A DNA stretch of 64,000 nucleotides, from assembly GCA_020747015.1 (NCBI GenBank), contig JAGTJM010000041.1, positions 186,001 through 250,000 of the forward strand, given 5' to 3'. Positions 46,501 to 59,973 of the stretch are shown in pieces. The notes below the pieces were generated by a model. It did not search any database. It saw nothing but the letters and a program-made list of their open reading frames with translations, and was not told the origin of the DNA. The position numbers were made by a program, and so were the translations under genes. Within the stretch, counting starts at the first letter, position 1, and each line of letters opens with the position of its first letter. Source of the stretch: Pyrenochaeta sp. MPI-SDFR-AT-0127 (lineage: Eukaryota > Ascomycota > Dothideomycetes > Pleosporales > Cucurbitariaceae).

Positions 46501-49500
46501 CAGCCTTGCAGAAAGCCAAACGATTGATTCGATCCCAAGATGATCCCATAGAGTTGCTTCGTGAGCTTGAGAACGTCGGGCACGAGGACTGGAGGCCTCA
46601 CGACTATCCAGAGTGGTTGCTCATGGAATGTGAGAGCGACATCACGATCCGGCAGGTTCAGCAGCAGGTCGCCCAAAACATGATCCATCCTCCAGGAAAC
46701 GACAACGCCGTAATGCAATTGAATATGGGAGAAGGCAAGTCTTCCGTTATAGTGCCAATCGTTGCTTCCGCTCTCGGCAATGGCCAGAAACTGGTGCGAA
46801 TCATCGTGGCTAAGCCTCAGGCTAAGCAAATGTACCGAATGTTGGTCGCCAACCTGTCTGGACTTCTCGATCGCCCGGTCTATGAGATACCTTTCTCACG
46901 AGACGTTTGTGTGGACACTCGGAGGGCTGCTGCTATTCATCAGTTGCTGGGTAGTTGCAAGAGTGAGGGAGGTGTCTTGCTCGTTCAGCCAGAGCATCTG
47001 CTGTCCCTACAACTGAAGGAGCTAGAGCTGACGCTCAGCAATCAATTATCCATCGCAGAGCATTTGATGAAGACTCGGCATTTCTTCGACGATTATTCTA
47101 GAGATATAGTTGATGAGAGTGATGAGAACTTCAGCGTAAAGTTTGAACTAGTGTATACGCTCGGGGAACAAAGATCAGTTGAGCACAGCCCGGACCGGTG
47201 GACCGTTGTGCAGGAAGTCCTGACTCTGATGAATCGGTTCAGCGCCGAAGTGAAGGTCGAACTTCCCCAGTCGCTAGAGATTAACAATCGACATCGAGGG
47301 AGATTTCCCAGAATCCGGATACTGCGTCGCGATGCCGAGAAGTTGATCTTCCACCGCATAGCAGATCATGTTTGCGAGACTGGTATGACCGGACTTCCCA
47401 TTTCACGTCAACCTCCAAAGATCAGGCATGCAGTCCGTAAGTACATCACGCAATGGGAAATGACCCTTGAAGAATCTGAAGCCGTTGAACATAGCCGATT
47501 CTGGGACATAACAACCATTAATCAGATCCTTCTTCTGCGCGGTCTCCTTGCCGGTGGCATCCTTGGTTTTGCGCTTGGTCGAAAGAGATGGAGAGTGGAT
47601 TACGGCCTTGACCAGACCAGGGAGAAAAGCACCAAACTTGCTGTCCCCTACAAAGCCAAGGATAGCCCAACGCCACGATCCGAATTTAGTCATCCCGATG
47701 TTGTTATCGTGCTTACATGCCTGAGCTATTATTATGATGGACTAGGAGACCAAGCCCTCTTTGAATCCTTCGAGCTTCTCATCCGATCAGACAATGCGGA
47801 CCTCGAGTACCAGGCCTGGGCCCATACGGCTCCGACGCTACCAGGGCCGTACAAGCATCTCCAAGGAATCAACCTCAAGGATCGCCTCCAGTGTATATCG
47901 GATATTTTTCCACATTTGCGATATTCCAAGGCCGCCATTGATTACTACCTTTGCCAGATGGTTTTCCCCAAGGAGTGTAAGGAGTTCCCACACAAGCTTT
48001 CGGCCTCTGGTTGGGATCTTGCGAAGAAGAAGAGGTACCTCACAACTGGTTTTAGCGGGACCAATGATTCTAAATATATTCTTCCTCTCGACATCAAGCA
48101 GCTGGGTCTTCCCGAGCAGAGCCATACCAACGCACTCGTATTGAAGAACCTGTTGCGCCCAGAGAACAGCGTCGCATTGATGTTAGAGGAGATGACAGCG
48201 CCAAAGTTTGGTACTCAGCCTCTCTTAGATATTATTACCACAATGAGCTCAAAACCGCGGGTTCTCTTGGACGTCTGTGCCCAAGTCATTGACTTCACAA
48301 ACCTAGACCTCGCACGGACATGGTTGGGTCTCTATCAATCTGATGAGAAAACACAAGCAGTTGTCTTCTTCAACGAGCAAGACGAGATCATGGTACTGGA
48401 TAAAAGCGGTAAAGTAGAGGACCTACAAACTTCGCCCTTTGCAGATCAGTTGGACCAGTGCCTGGTCTATCTAGATGAAGCGCACACCAGAGGTATTGAT
48501 CTCAGACTTCCCGCGGACTATCAAGCCGCAGTCACTCTAGGTGCCAACGTGACGAAGGATAGGCTGGTCCAAGCATGCATGAGAATGCGTAAGCTTGGGA
48601 AAGGACAAAGCTTGGTTTTCTTTGTTCCTCGAGACATCGAACAAGAAATCCGCTTGGTTCGTGGTCAGGAAAGCGTGGCACCTGCAGGAATTACTGTGTC
48701 GGATGTTTTGTGTTGGGCAATCACAGAAACATGTAGGGATCTGCGTCGAGCAGTGCCAGTTTGGCTGAATCAAGGGCTCCGGTTTACTAAGCAACAAACC
48801 CTCTGGAATCGTCTCACCGACCAAGACGAAGGCGAGCTCAGATTGGAGTGCGCCGGAAAATTTAGGGAAGATGATGCTCCGACCCTTGAAATGCGATACC
48901 GTCCACGTCATGCCCAATACGACGTCTCTTCAAAGTTCGATTGTGTCAACCCGCGTTACGCAGACCAGTTTCAGAACTGCTGTGAGCAGTTTGGGCTCAC
49001 AGAAATGCACTACGCCTCATTTTACGAAGAACAAGAGCGAGAGTTAGCGCCCGAGGCCGAACAAGAACGCCAAATCGAGAAATTGCCCCAGGTTGAGCCA
49101 GCAGAACATCAGATCCATTCAGGTCTGAACAAATTCGTCCTCAAGGGTATATGGCCCGAGAATCCGTTTATCCCAGCTTTTATGACCCTTGAGACTACGT
49201 CAGCAGCACAACACTTCGACGTGTCGGAATTCTGGAGCACCATACTGGTCACACGAGATTTTGCCGTAACTGTTAATAGATCATTTGGCCCTGGACTATA
49301 CTCGGACCCCTTCCAAAGACCTGTTCAGTGGATCCTGACCACCCGAGAAGATCCTGATATACTTCTTATCGTCAGCCCCTACGAGGTTGAATAGCTCCTA
49401 CTAGCCATTGAGCAGTCTAAGTACGTCAAACTCCATATTTACTCCGCAAAGGTCAACTTAGGGTATAATTCACTTGACGACTTGAATCTCTACAACGTAT

Positions 49501-49823
49501 CAAGAGACAAAGTGCATCGAAATATTCCACGAGCCATCGTTAGTCGCTTGTGCCAATTTTCTGGTCAACTCTACCTGTCATCCTTTGACGATTATGTAGA
49601 GTTCTGCACATCGCTTGGAATCGCGTGGACAGCCGCCAACAGCGATGTTATGCTTGGACCGGACGGTTTCATCACTCCTGGCCAAAAGCGGGGAAGTGTG
49701 GCACATGATTCCCAATTTTCGAAGAGCCCTTTACGCTTCTTAAAGGTTCTTATAACAAAGATACGACAGAACAGTGAGCATATTGAGAGGACACACATGG
49801 GCAGAATCTTTCAAGGAGTATAG
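40507..49823 (+). pseudogene. Giant DUF3638/DUF3645-family gene, frame-disrupted
   Basis: Fungal proteins of about 3000 residues with DUF6606, DUF3638 and DUF3645 domains, often auto-annotated as ubiquitinyl hydrolase; function unproven. ATG 40507 begins the usual N-terminus (SFEYLYNHLFLPRKL). The homology runs collinearly to IERTHMGRIFQ at 49.8 kb. Key blocks: LWLLTRVALQL (41.3 kb), HCRRC-like cysteine site SSCRRCGF (42.43 kb), IHEWPLP, ATP-binding-like LNMGEGKSSVIVPI (46.72 kb), VQPEHLLSLQLKE, and DEAHTRGIDLRLP (48.47 kb). Frame changes lie near 40.82, 42.32, 42.77 and 44.24 kb (the last at an A7 run), and in-frame stops at 43213-43215 (TAA) and 49392-49394 (TAG). The stretch 44199..49394 is one open frame of 1731 codons. 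Some lesions could be sequencing errors, but six are unlikely to be. Confidence 0.82.
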
Positions 49824-52800
49824 TTAATAGAAAGTGACTTTAAGGTATAGAGTAAGGCGAGATATAGAGTACCTAACCCCTTAGTATTATCTTGTGGCAG
49901 ACACGCAGCCGTAGTAGACACGTAGACACCACTATAGCCGCTATGTTCTGCACAGAGCAGGTAGACAGGGGGATTAGCAAAAAAGTATGCAGGAGAGCAG
50001 TAATTATAGGTAGTAAATAGGTGTTTAGAGTTTAGGTTAGAGCTAGAATTTTTACTCTTAGGGGTAAAACCTACCTCTACGCGATGCGTATATTTTAACC
50101 CTAAATCGGGTTATAATCCCTTAGTTATTCTACTTTAGGTATACGTATTAGTTAAACCCCTAAAATAAGCTATATTAAGGCTAGTATATATCTCTATATA
50201 TCTATTATTATAACTATTATTAGGATATTTTCTCTTCTATTCTTATTACCTACTTCTTCTTACTTAAGAGACCTAATAATCTAATATTAGTAGCTATATA
50301 GATATAATTCTCCTAGACTATATATACTAGGGCCTAGTAAAATTAGAGGTAGAAGTACTATCTATCCTAGTATCTTCTATATTATTCTTTCTACTTATAT
50401 ATAATTACTAGAAAGTACCTTCTTTACCTAATATTATCTTATATCTTTTATAATATAGTTACCTCTTCTATAGCCTCTATAAAAGCGCGATTCTACTATA
50501 ATATCTATAGAACTATCTTTACTATTATTACTATATTTCTATATACTTCTATAAAGTAATTATTACTAATTATAAGTATCTACCTATATTATAGATAGAA
50601 AGTAATATTACTACTTTCTCTAATAGGATAGCTCTCTTAGTATACCTAGTAGCGCCTATTTCTAGCTATACTTATAAGTATTATTCTAGCCTAGGCGCTA
50701 TTTAGTACTAGTATTAAAGGTATCTTATAAAGGTATACTAGAAAATAGGTAAGATAATTAAATAGACTAAACTAACTTATATCCTTTAGTAATAGATTAT
50801 ATATAGAAACTATATAAGCGATTATTAGTATATAGATATTATCTAGTTATACCTAGAAGCTTCTAAGAAATTAATAATAGGTATAGTTATAGACTTAGAT
50901 TCTTAAATAAAGGTACTCCTTAATATAGAAGCTAAAGAAGAGGTATAACTTACTAATAAGGTATAAGAGTCTACTATACTTATAGATAAGTTAGAGTATA
51001 ATAAGAATACTAACTAGCTTTATAGGTATAAGTAGTTTTAATAGTTTACTTATAGGCTCCTATATCTAATTATATTTATATTAAAGATACTATCTTATTA
51101 AAATAAGAACTTCTATTTAGGAAGCTAGAATACTATTAAATAGCTTAGTAGCTCCGCCTCTAAAGCTTAGCTTAAGAAGCTAGTATAACTTACTAGTCTA
51201 GTACTAGATTAATATAAGAAAATACTAGTATATACGCCTTAGGCTATATACTACTAGTTACGTAGTTAGACTTAGTATTTTAATACCTATCTATTTAAGC
51301 TACCTTAGTAGTAAACTATATACTCTAGGTACTAGTTATATCTCTATTACTTTCTCTACTATATCTTTTAAGTATAGTATATATATTAGTAGATAGTAAA
51401 GCTATTAATATATTACTTATATTACTAGATAAAGGGCGCTTTAGTAGTAGCGTAGACTATACTTATATTACTTCTAAAAGCTATATAGTCTATAAGGTAG
51501 TACTAGTTAAGTAGAGGTAGCTTATTTAGAATAAGTACTTTCTAGATAGATATATATAGGAGCGTCTTTAGTAGATAGGCTAGCTTTAAGTATATACTAG
51601 TAGAGTTACTTTTATTATATTTTACTACTATTATTTATAATATACCTAGTATATACCTTTACTCTATTACTAATAGGTAAGAGGATTAATATTAGTTAGT
51701 GTTTAATCCCCTAAGAAACCCTAAATAGAGATAGTTTAATCCCTTAAATTACTACGCTTAAAAGAATTAATATCTTAGGAAATACCTATTTAAGAGGATA
51801 TAATAACCCGCGTAATATATACTTAAATAGGTTTAATATTAGGGCTTTACTACTATTTCTAGGAATATTAAAGAGTATAATTTATAATTCTTAACCCCCT
51901 AATATATTAATAAGTAACTCTTAAATTATTATACTTTTAGTATAGAACTAGGATTAATTTATATACTCTTACTATTACTAATTACTAATTAATAAGAAAA
52001 GGGTATCTTAGTATTAGAATTTATATAAGATAGCTATTAAGGTATAGAGTAATAGAGTAATAATAATTACTACTATAATAGCGTATAGACCTATATCTAG
52101 TTAATAAAATTAATAGTTATAAACTATAATAATATAATCTATTTTCTAGATTATTTTAGAATCTTAGTTTATAAGGAATACTATATAGCTATTATAAATA
52201 TTAATAAGTATCTCTTATAGTACTACGCTTTACCTACTATATTATATTAACTACTTATTAAGTACTATAGCTAGTATAAAATAGTTAACCTAAAGGTAAT
52301 TAAGTTACTAAAGTAGTCTACTAACCTAATTAATATACTTAGACTACTACTAGAAGGGCTATAGTATAAAATATATAGATATATTACTACTAACTATAAT
52401 AAGCTTTATATATACTATAAAAAGAAATATAAATAAGTATAAATAAGGGATAAAAGCTTATTATATAATACTATAAAAGTTTAGAGCTTTTTCTATATAA
52501 GTAGGTTATAGAAATATTTTAGAATTAATTAGAATAAGGTAGAAGATATAGAAACTTTAGATAATAAGTATAAACTTAAAGAGTATCTTACTAAGTTTAA
52601 GCTAATATAAGAGCTTATAGAAAAAGACTTATAAGTACTTAAAGATACTATAAAGACTAATAGGATAGGATAGTATAAGTATATAGGTTAAATAGGCTTC
52701 TTTAAAGATTAGAATCTTATACTAACCTATAGTAGTAGCTAGAATTAGGGCTAAGTCTAGTTTTTATTTAAGAACTAGATATTTAAGGTTTATAGGAGAT

Positions 52801-53287
52801 TATATTATATAGCTAGAGTCTAGAATATTTTAAACTCTATTCTAGTTAGGTTCCTAAAGGCTAATATACCTTAAATTTAAGTATCTTAATTAGTATATTA
52901 AGTTATATATTCTATTTAATTTATATACCTATAACCTATTTAGTTACGGTTAGTAGGGTTATATATAAGAGTTAGGGATAAGTTAGTAAAACTATTAGTA
53001 TATAATAAATACTAGAAGATTTATATTAGAAGATATTCTAATATAATTAGTAGTAATTATAAAAATAAATATATAACTAGCTATATAATAGGATATAGAA
53101 GGTAGGTAATAAAAGTAATATATAGCCTATAGTATAATATTATTAGTAGTATATAATTATTTTAAACCTATTTAATAGCCTAGGAATATATTATTATTAT
53201 CTATTTAATTTAAATCTACTAGTCGTAGTTTAAATATACCTAGAATAGTAGAGGAATATATAGTAGGGTTAGAGTTAGAGTTAGAGT

Positions 53288-53339
53288 TCCTTTTACTAAA
53301 AAGTAGTTATATAGATAATAAAGCTATATATAGTATCTA
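53288..53339. repeat. Direct repeat, copy 1
   Basis: A 52-base segment starting TCCTTTTACTAAAAAGTAGT recurs in the same orientation at 54804-54855 with about one or two differences. The copies are 1516 bases apart inside the AT-rich island, so they could be remnants of long terminal repeats or of two nested elements. Confidence 0.8.
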
Positions 53340-54803
53340 AACTCTTTATAGGTAAGTAAAGCCTACTTAGGGACTACGTATTAGGATAACTAAACTACGA
53401 GTAGTTTAGGCTTATATAAGCCAAGTATAGTAGAATAGAAATCTATAGGTTAGGTAATCCTACTATACCTCTCTTTAAAATTAAATATTTTTAATTTAAT
53501 TAGTCTATAGATAGAGATATATAGAGTAGGTAAGATATTACTAGTTAGAGGCAAACTTCTTATTTCTTAGTAAAGAAAGGTCTATATATATATAAGGTAT
53601 TTATGTATAGAGTATAGGGCGCTAGAAGTTAGTATTTTTTCTTTTTATTTACTTAATAGTAAGTTACTTATAATAGAGTTACTTAAGGATAAATACTATC
53701 CTCTTCTTTCTATAGAATAGAGTATATACTATAGTATATTATTAGTAGACTACCTTAAGAAGAGTATTAATAGCTCCCTATTTACTAGAATAGTACTTTA
53801 AATAGACTAGGTATAGAGTAATATATATAGTAGGTACTTCTATATTTCTTTCCTAGAGAAGTTAGGGGTCTAACTACTAATAGTAGTAGTAAAGAGCTAG
53901 TAGAACAAGAGATCTTAGTTATATAATATATTATCCTAGAGGGTAAGTAGTATTAGTAGTTTACTAGAAAGAGTAAGCTACCTTCTTCTAAATATATAGA
54001 CGAAGTATATATAGGCTATCTAAGTAGATATACTATATTTAGCGCGTCTAGTAATATTAGATAGGCTCTACTTATATTTAAAGGGGACGTCTCCTAGTAT
54101 AGTTTATTATAGAGTATAGTTATATTTATATAGTAGATACTACCTCTAGTATATCGTGTAGATAGTATATAAGTAGATACTAAAGTTATAGGTATACTCT
54201 TTAGTATACTAGACTATAGAGGTTTTTTAAGTAGCGTATACTATTTATATAATATTAGTACTATCTATATATAGTATAAATATTTACTAGGGTAGTAGTT
54301 ATATTTTAAGTATTAGGATATATTCTATTATTTCTATCCTAATATAGAGACTAGATAGTTTACTAGGGTTAGTAATATAGTAGGAATAGTATACCTATTA
54401 GAGTTATCCTAATTATCTTATTTACTTATATAGCTATTATTAGATAGACTTTCTAGTATAAAGGCTAGATAAATCTATTATATATATTATATTTATAGTA
54501 GGTAGTATAATAATATTATAGGTATATAGTTTATTTATAGTAGTATATAAGAGCGTTATATATATATTTCTATATAGAATTTAATTTCTTATCTAAAAAA
54601 TAGAGAGGAGAGAAGGTACCTATATTTAGTAGGAGTAAAGATATATATATATTAATAGAAAATATTAGGTTAAGAGTCTCTTTTCTCTCTTCTTCTTCTT
54701 AATAGAAGTTTAGAAAATATCTTAAAATTTTTAGTAAAGTCTAAATATCTATAGCGCAGGTTATATATAGATATTCTAACTACTTTTTTATTCCTAATAT
54801 AAA

Positions 54804-54855
54804 TCCTTTTACTAAAAAGTAGTTATATAGATAATAAAGCCGTATATAGTATCTA
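54804..54855. repeat. Direct repeat, copy 2
   Basis: Second copy of the 52-base segment at 53288-53339, again starting TCCTTTTACTAAAAAGTAGT and ending in TATATAGTATCTA. Similarity falls off quickly on both sides. Confidence 0.8.
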
Positions 54856-55880
54856 CGACCCTTTTAGCTAAGCGTACCCTACTTAAATAGCTATAATATT
54901 TATAAGAAAGTATACTACTCTATAAAATAGTTAAAAGAAGTTAAAGGTTATTTTAACTTATATAAGGATTTTTAGAATCTAGTTTAGAAGATATAGATTT
55001 TATTATATCTATAATTAGAATTTAAAATAGTAAATAGATTAAATAGTTAGTAAATAAAAACTATTTTCTATTATTCTAATTAGAGATTTTTAAATAAGTA
55101 TACTTAAGTACTTTAACTACTTTTATAAGGTTAAAGTACTTAAGTATAAATTTTAGATAGTTAAACTATCTAAGCTTATTTTCTTTATTTAATTATATAA
55201 GCCATAATAGACCTTAGGTAATAATCTTTAGAAGTATATAGTCTTCTATAGAATCTTATTAGATTAGTATATTATTTATTAGTTTAGTACGAGTACTAAG
55301 TAAGATATTAAGAAAAGGCGTATCTTTTAGCTTAAGTCCTAAATCTATTACCTATAGAATATATCATTATTTATAGAAGTTACTTTCTTTAGTTCTTTAT
55401 TTATAATTTTTAATTTTAACTATCTTAATAATTTAATTACTATAGATATTAGTATATTAACTAACTTTATTTTAAATATAAATAGCTATTTAAAGCTTTA
55501 ATAGTAAAATTATAAGTATAATTAATATATTTAGATAGATAATAATAAATATCTATTTTTAGAAATAGTAATAGTTACTATTACTAGAAAAGTAGTAACT
55601 CTAAGTAGTAATAAGAGCCATAAGTATAAGAATAAAGAGGTAAAGTTATAAGGGTATAAGGGTAAAAAGGGAAAGTTATAAGTATAGCTAGCTAAAAACC
55701 ATAGAATTTAAACGCAGTCGTGTTGGGCTACCCAATCTCTGGGTACATGCCAAGCAAATGCATAAACACAGCTGATACAAGCGGGCCTCTGAGAATTGCG
55801 GAGTCACTTAATGAGCGTGGAAACGTACTTGTTCTTGCTGGATAAGCAAAGGTGACTGATGAGCAATTATGATATGTAAG

Positions 55881-56153
55881 CTAGATGTTCTGAAAATTTG
55901 GCTCAAAGCTTGGAGACGTTATTGAAGCTAGACCTGTCATATATCTGAGTGTTTTAGCGATGCCGCCCAAATGAGTAGGAGACTTTGCGCCTACATTCAA
56001 CTTGTATAACTCCGCTTTCACATCCATTATGCTATAGTCATTGCTCAGGGCATCTGGTAACATGATTTCACGAATCTCTTTAATCCTCTTTCTTAAGAAA
56101 GTATCTGATCTAGTGTAGGCTGCACCTCGAAGAAGCCGATTATTGATGTAACT
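55881..56153 (-). pseudogene. Possible 2-oxoglutarate/Fe(II) oxygenase fragment
   Basis: A minus-strand frame open from 56153 to a stop at 55881 with protein-like sequence (NNRLLRGAAYTRSDTFLRKR, then IMLPDALSNDY and VKAELYKLNV). The LRGAAYTRSD and AELYKLNV blocks recall the region before the first iron-binding His of fungal 2OG oxygenases, but the His motif is absent and the text changes afterwards. It is best read as a truncated relic. The family assignment is tentative. Confidence 0.35.
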
Positions 56154-57726
56154 AAGCGTTTATAGCACGCAGAACAGTCAGTAATTGACCTCTGGACCAG
56201 TATCTGCTTGGTAACGCAACCGCGCCTTCAGAGTGTGAGCTCATAACATCAGCTTGAAGCGTCCTGTTAATCCCTTTAGCATACATATAACATAGAAGAT
56301 TGAGCTTTTTTCTTCCACAAAAGTAACTATGTTAGTTATCTTTTACTATTATCTTCATTCTACGAGTATATAGGCTTATTAGAATTACGCTGACGTTGAC
56401 ACTTGCTACCAAATTTACATAGCTCGTCCTCATAGTGAAAACGAGGGGTACTTCTCACACGGCCATCATACTCATACCACTAACTTAGTTATTCATAAAC
56501 AGCTGGCTGTGTGGTAGTTACAATGTAGCTGGCGGGCTTTGGGTCCAATGATAGACGCCGCGACGAGCTGCCGACGTACCTACTGACAGAGCTGAGAAGT
56601 ACCCTTGAACCTTGTGAGTGCGATCTCTTCTATTTACTTCTTTGGAAGATGCACTGACAGATCCTCGCAGACCAGAACGCGACGATCACAGCTCACATGC
56701 ACAACTCGCACTTTCAGCTTCTACGAGTTCTAGATGCAAGCGACGTGCTGCCAACGACTCTCTCTGTGCGACAAACTGAATCAAAGGCTCCCCGTCGTCC
56801 TACGCCTCACGGCGGCAATAGTGGCGAAGAAACGATCTTGACAACGGCAGCCCGGTACAAGACATGATCAGGAGATGATGCACACATTTCCGCAATGATC
56901 GGAATGGTCTGGCATGGTCTGGTCTATACCCTCAGACCAGACCAGACCTGTTGAAGCAAGTGATTGTATTATTGTTTTTAGATGCGGGCGGAATGCCTCA
57001 TATATATGTACGCATGCCTGACGCCTGTTACATGTATGCTTCAGCCACCGTGATATCCGACAACAAGTATACTTAGGTAAGAGTGGGCATATCGACAGAG
57101 GTGGCAGTGGATAAGTAGTAACGCTTATCGAAAGACGTCAGTCTGGCATCACTCATCATCACGACAGTGCGTAGGATGACAGTTGGCGCAAAGGGTACTA
57201 TGTGATTACGATGCTAATACCATAGCGCCCAATTACATCTTTTTAATCACTATTAGAGCTCTATCAGAGCTCTGTCAGCCAGTAATTGCTGTCAAAGCTA
57301 ATAGCATGTCAACTTCGAGATCCTCTACCACTAAATTTTATAGGGGAATTTTTTCGCTTTATGGAATAATTAAACGATCATCTTTATTTGGTGTATTTTC
57401 AAGCTCTTCTATCATATTCTATGCAAGAATAGCTTTTGAAGCAGTGTATTCAAGAATGTTTCTAGTTGCTATACCAGACATCCAAAAATGAGAACAACGT
57501 CTACCTCGGTCTCTCTGTCCTATTCTCACGGGTCTTTATGGGTTTTCTAACCGTCCCAAACCTCTACTTGCCTCCCTCTCCATCAACAGCAGCATTCCTA
57601 GGGTAGGCCAAGGCCAATATGGATAGAGCTAGTCGAGCGTTAGCCGATGCCTTCGGTTAAAGTCATACTGTAGATTAACAGTATCTTTATAGGTACGAAG
57701 AGAAAGATAATTCATAGAAAACCTCC
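56154..57726. other. Gene-free stretch downstream of the aminotransferase
   Basis: Short frames only (for example 57183-57491 plus, hydrophobic, no motif). It contains the GGTCTGGTCT hairpin listed separately. Confidence 0.35.
56915..56944. repeat. Perfect 11-bp inverted repeat
   Basis: TGGTCTGGTCT and AGACCAGACCA around an 8-base loop, within a longer run of GGTCTGG / AGACCAG units from 56905 to 56950. Confidence 0.8.
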
Positions 57727-59415
57727 TCACTCCTTCCTCAACCCAAACTCCTCCTTAATCACAACCCCTAGCCTCCGGATACCTTCCTCAATACTCTCGG
57801 CTGGCGCCGCCGCATAGGTCGCCCTATAATACAGCTCAGCCGTGCCCTCCCTCAGCTCCGCCAAAAACGAGCTTCCCCGCATTACCAACACCCCATGTTC
57901 AACAGCGTGCATAAAAACCCTTTTCTCAATTTCTTCGACCGTCAGTTCCCCGAATCTTGGATGCTTGGTGACATCCACCCTCATCCAATGAAACATCCCA
58001 GCCATCGGAGGGTTCCACCCCACGACGCTGCGGGGGAGATACATCTCGCAAGCCTTGAGTATATTATCCCGACGTTGCGTATACGCGCGGCGGATATGAA
58101 TCAGCCAACTGAGGTATCCCGCATGCCCCCAGTGATCATCTAGCAACTTGAAGAGCAAGAGCTGCGCCATGCCCGACGGCCCCTGAGTCGACACATCCGC
58201 ATGCTTCTGATACTTTTCCACAATCTGTGCGGGAGCCGTGATCCAACCGATTCTCGACCCAGGGGACAAGACCTTGGAGAAGGAATCGAGGCGCATGACG
58301 CGCCCGTCCGAATCCATGGAGAGCAAGCTCGGAACCAAACCAGCCAGGAATTCGGCATGGGATGTTGGCTCTTGCGCCTCTTTATCGCCCCCGCCACTGT
58401 GGGAGCCCGTGTATGGTGGCATTTGCAGGAAATAGTACGGCTCGTCTTCGAGGATGAAGAGGTCGTGTTTCTGGCATACGACGTAGAGAGAGCGCCGGCG
58501 GGCTGCGGATTGCGTCGCGCCCGTCGGGTTCTGGCCCGTGGGGATTGTGTACAGGAGGTGGGGTTTGCGGCCTCGGGCTTCGGTGTCCCATTCCGAAAGC
58601 AATTTATCCATTTCATCGGGGAGCAGGCCCTCAGCATCCATGGGGATGCTCGCAGGGGTGATGCCCATGGGTGTTGCTGTCTCGATGGCAGCCGAGAAGG
58701 TGTATTCCTCGTAGAGCATTGTGTCCCCGGGACGGGCGAGGATACGCAGAGCCATGTCAAGGGCCGACGTACTACCAATGGTCATATTGCAGCGCCAGTC
58801 CTCGTAAGGGGGGTTGTGTATCATTTCTGTATGCTCTGTAATCCAGCGGAGGAGCTGGGCGGAGCCGGAACCTTGACCATAGTTGAAAGCGGTGGAAATG
58901 TCGAATATTGATTTTTCGGATACCAGGTCATGTTTCCCAGCTGTGAGCACTACCCCAGAGTCTTTGGTTTCGGCTTCGGAGAAGTGGCCAATAGTGGGGA
59001 CCTTGATGGACAGCTCTTCGAAAGGGAAGTACTCGCTGGATGGGAGGCCGCCACCTAGAGAGATGAGACCCGGATTGCTAAGGAAACTGGTAGTTTGCTT
59101 GAGAGAATTGCCCTTACGGATGCGGGCTTCGGTGCTGAGGATATCTGAAGGTCACTTGTGAGCAATTATTGTAAAAATTTCCCTATAGCAAATCCCCACC
59201 ATTTTCCTCCCCAACCCCACTAAATCATTTAAAAAAAATTACTCACGATCCCACCGTTTTGCCTTTGGCTTCCCCTCATAATTCCTCAGCCGGAAATTTA
59301 CACTATCCACTGGCGCCGCAACCCCCCATTGGCTCTTATCCGCCTTCCTCCGCCCATGCACCTCACTACTCTTGACATATGCGGCCAGTGGGTCCGGCAG
59401 CGTAACAACCATCAT
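57727..59415 (-). CDS. Aromatic / 2-aminoadipate-type aminotransferase (ARO8-like)
   Basis: Fold-type I PLP aminotransferase of the ARO8 group, which interconverts aromatic or 2-oxoadipate-type keto acids and amino acids. Exon 1 59415..59247, intron 59246..59145 (102 bases), exon 2 59144..57727; 1587 bases, 528 residues. Splicing joins KPKAKRWD to HILSTEARIRKGNSL. Family blocks: NPGLISLGGGLPSSEYFPFE, STAFNYGQGSGSAQLLRW, TIPTGQNPTG, LEDEPYYFL, and the PLP lysine in SFSKVLSPGSRIGW (Lys 347). The first in-frame ATG is 59415; the open frame runs a little further upstream (to a GTG at 59457), so a short N-terminal exon is possible. The frame is intact with no stops. It heads a group of amino-acid and keto-acid genes that continues to 63.7 kb. 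Confidence 0.92.
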
Positions 59416-59973
59416 ATTTGTCACAGGCGTTACCTCAATGTTAGACAGGGACGCCACTCTTATTCTTTTCGTTGGGTCCTCGACAAAACCCTAACGGCCG
59501 TTTGGATGAAGTATGTTTGTGGATGTAATAAATGGGAGGGCAAAGTCTCATGTCAGGTTGCTAGTTTTTCATTGTGAGGCGACCCCAGCCTTTTATCTCC
59601 AAAAAGGCCCGTATTATCAATGGTCCCAACATCCAGCGACCTACCCAAGCTCAAGTACTTCGCGGACCCTGCAACGCCTGGCCTGCATCCGGCACAGCTA
59701 GGCACGGATCGGACAATTCAAAACCATCGCATTGCATGCATCAAGCCCAGAATCGAACAAAACACGCGCACTCCAGTTGTATTGCGAGCATGCAATGGGC
59801 AGCGGGTTGCCGAGTCCATTGCGTGTTCACTGACCCTGATTGTTGCTCCTCTCAGTATCCTGTCCCGATACAGGTCAGCAGGCGGCGAGCTCCTCACAGA
59901 CAGATAGAGTGTCTAAACAAGCTATACCAAGTGGAGAACAGTGGGCAGGCGCGGTGGAGTATATATAAGAGGA
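59416..59973. other. Spacer between the aminotransferase and the dehydrogenase relic
   Basis: No gene supported. Plus-strand frames of 62-139 codons overlap one another and lack motifs. Confidence 0.35.

Larger units (their letters stand above)
49824..55700. repeat. AT-rich island, probable RIP-mutated repeat
   Basis: About 5.9 kb of DNA composed almost wholly of TA, AT, TAG and CTA steps, with stops in every frame and no ORF above 60 codons on either strand. Both borders are sharp: composition changes within about 100 bases of the giant pseudogene's end, and again at about 55.7 kb. Heavy C-to-T/G-to-A change in repeated DNA (RIP) is the usual cause in Pezizomycotina. The original elements cannot be identified; the direct repeat within it suggests at least one retroelement or nested copy. 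Confidence 0.85.

Noticed and set aside
55710..55850. Plus-strand peptide resembling a nucleotide-sugar or NAD enzyme fragment (SGPLRIAESLNERGNVLVLA)
   Set aside because: About 40 codons only, ended by a stop; not enough to assign.
57183..57491. 102-codon plus-strand ORF with hydrophobic character
   Set aside because: Start is not supported, no motif, and composition resembles surrounding non-coding DNA.
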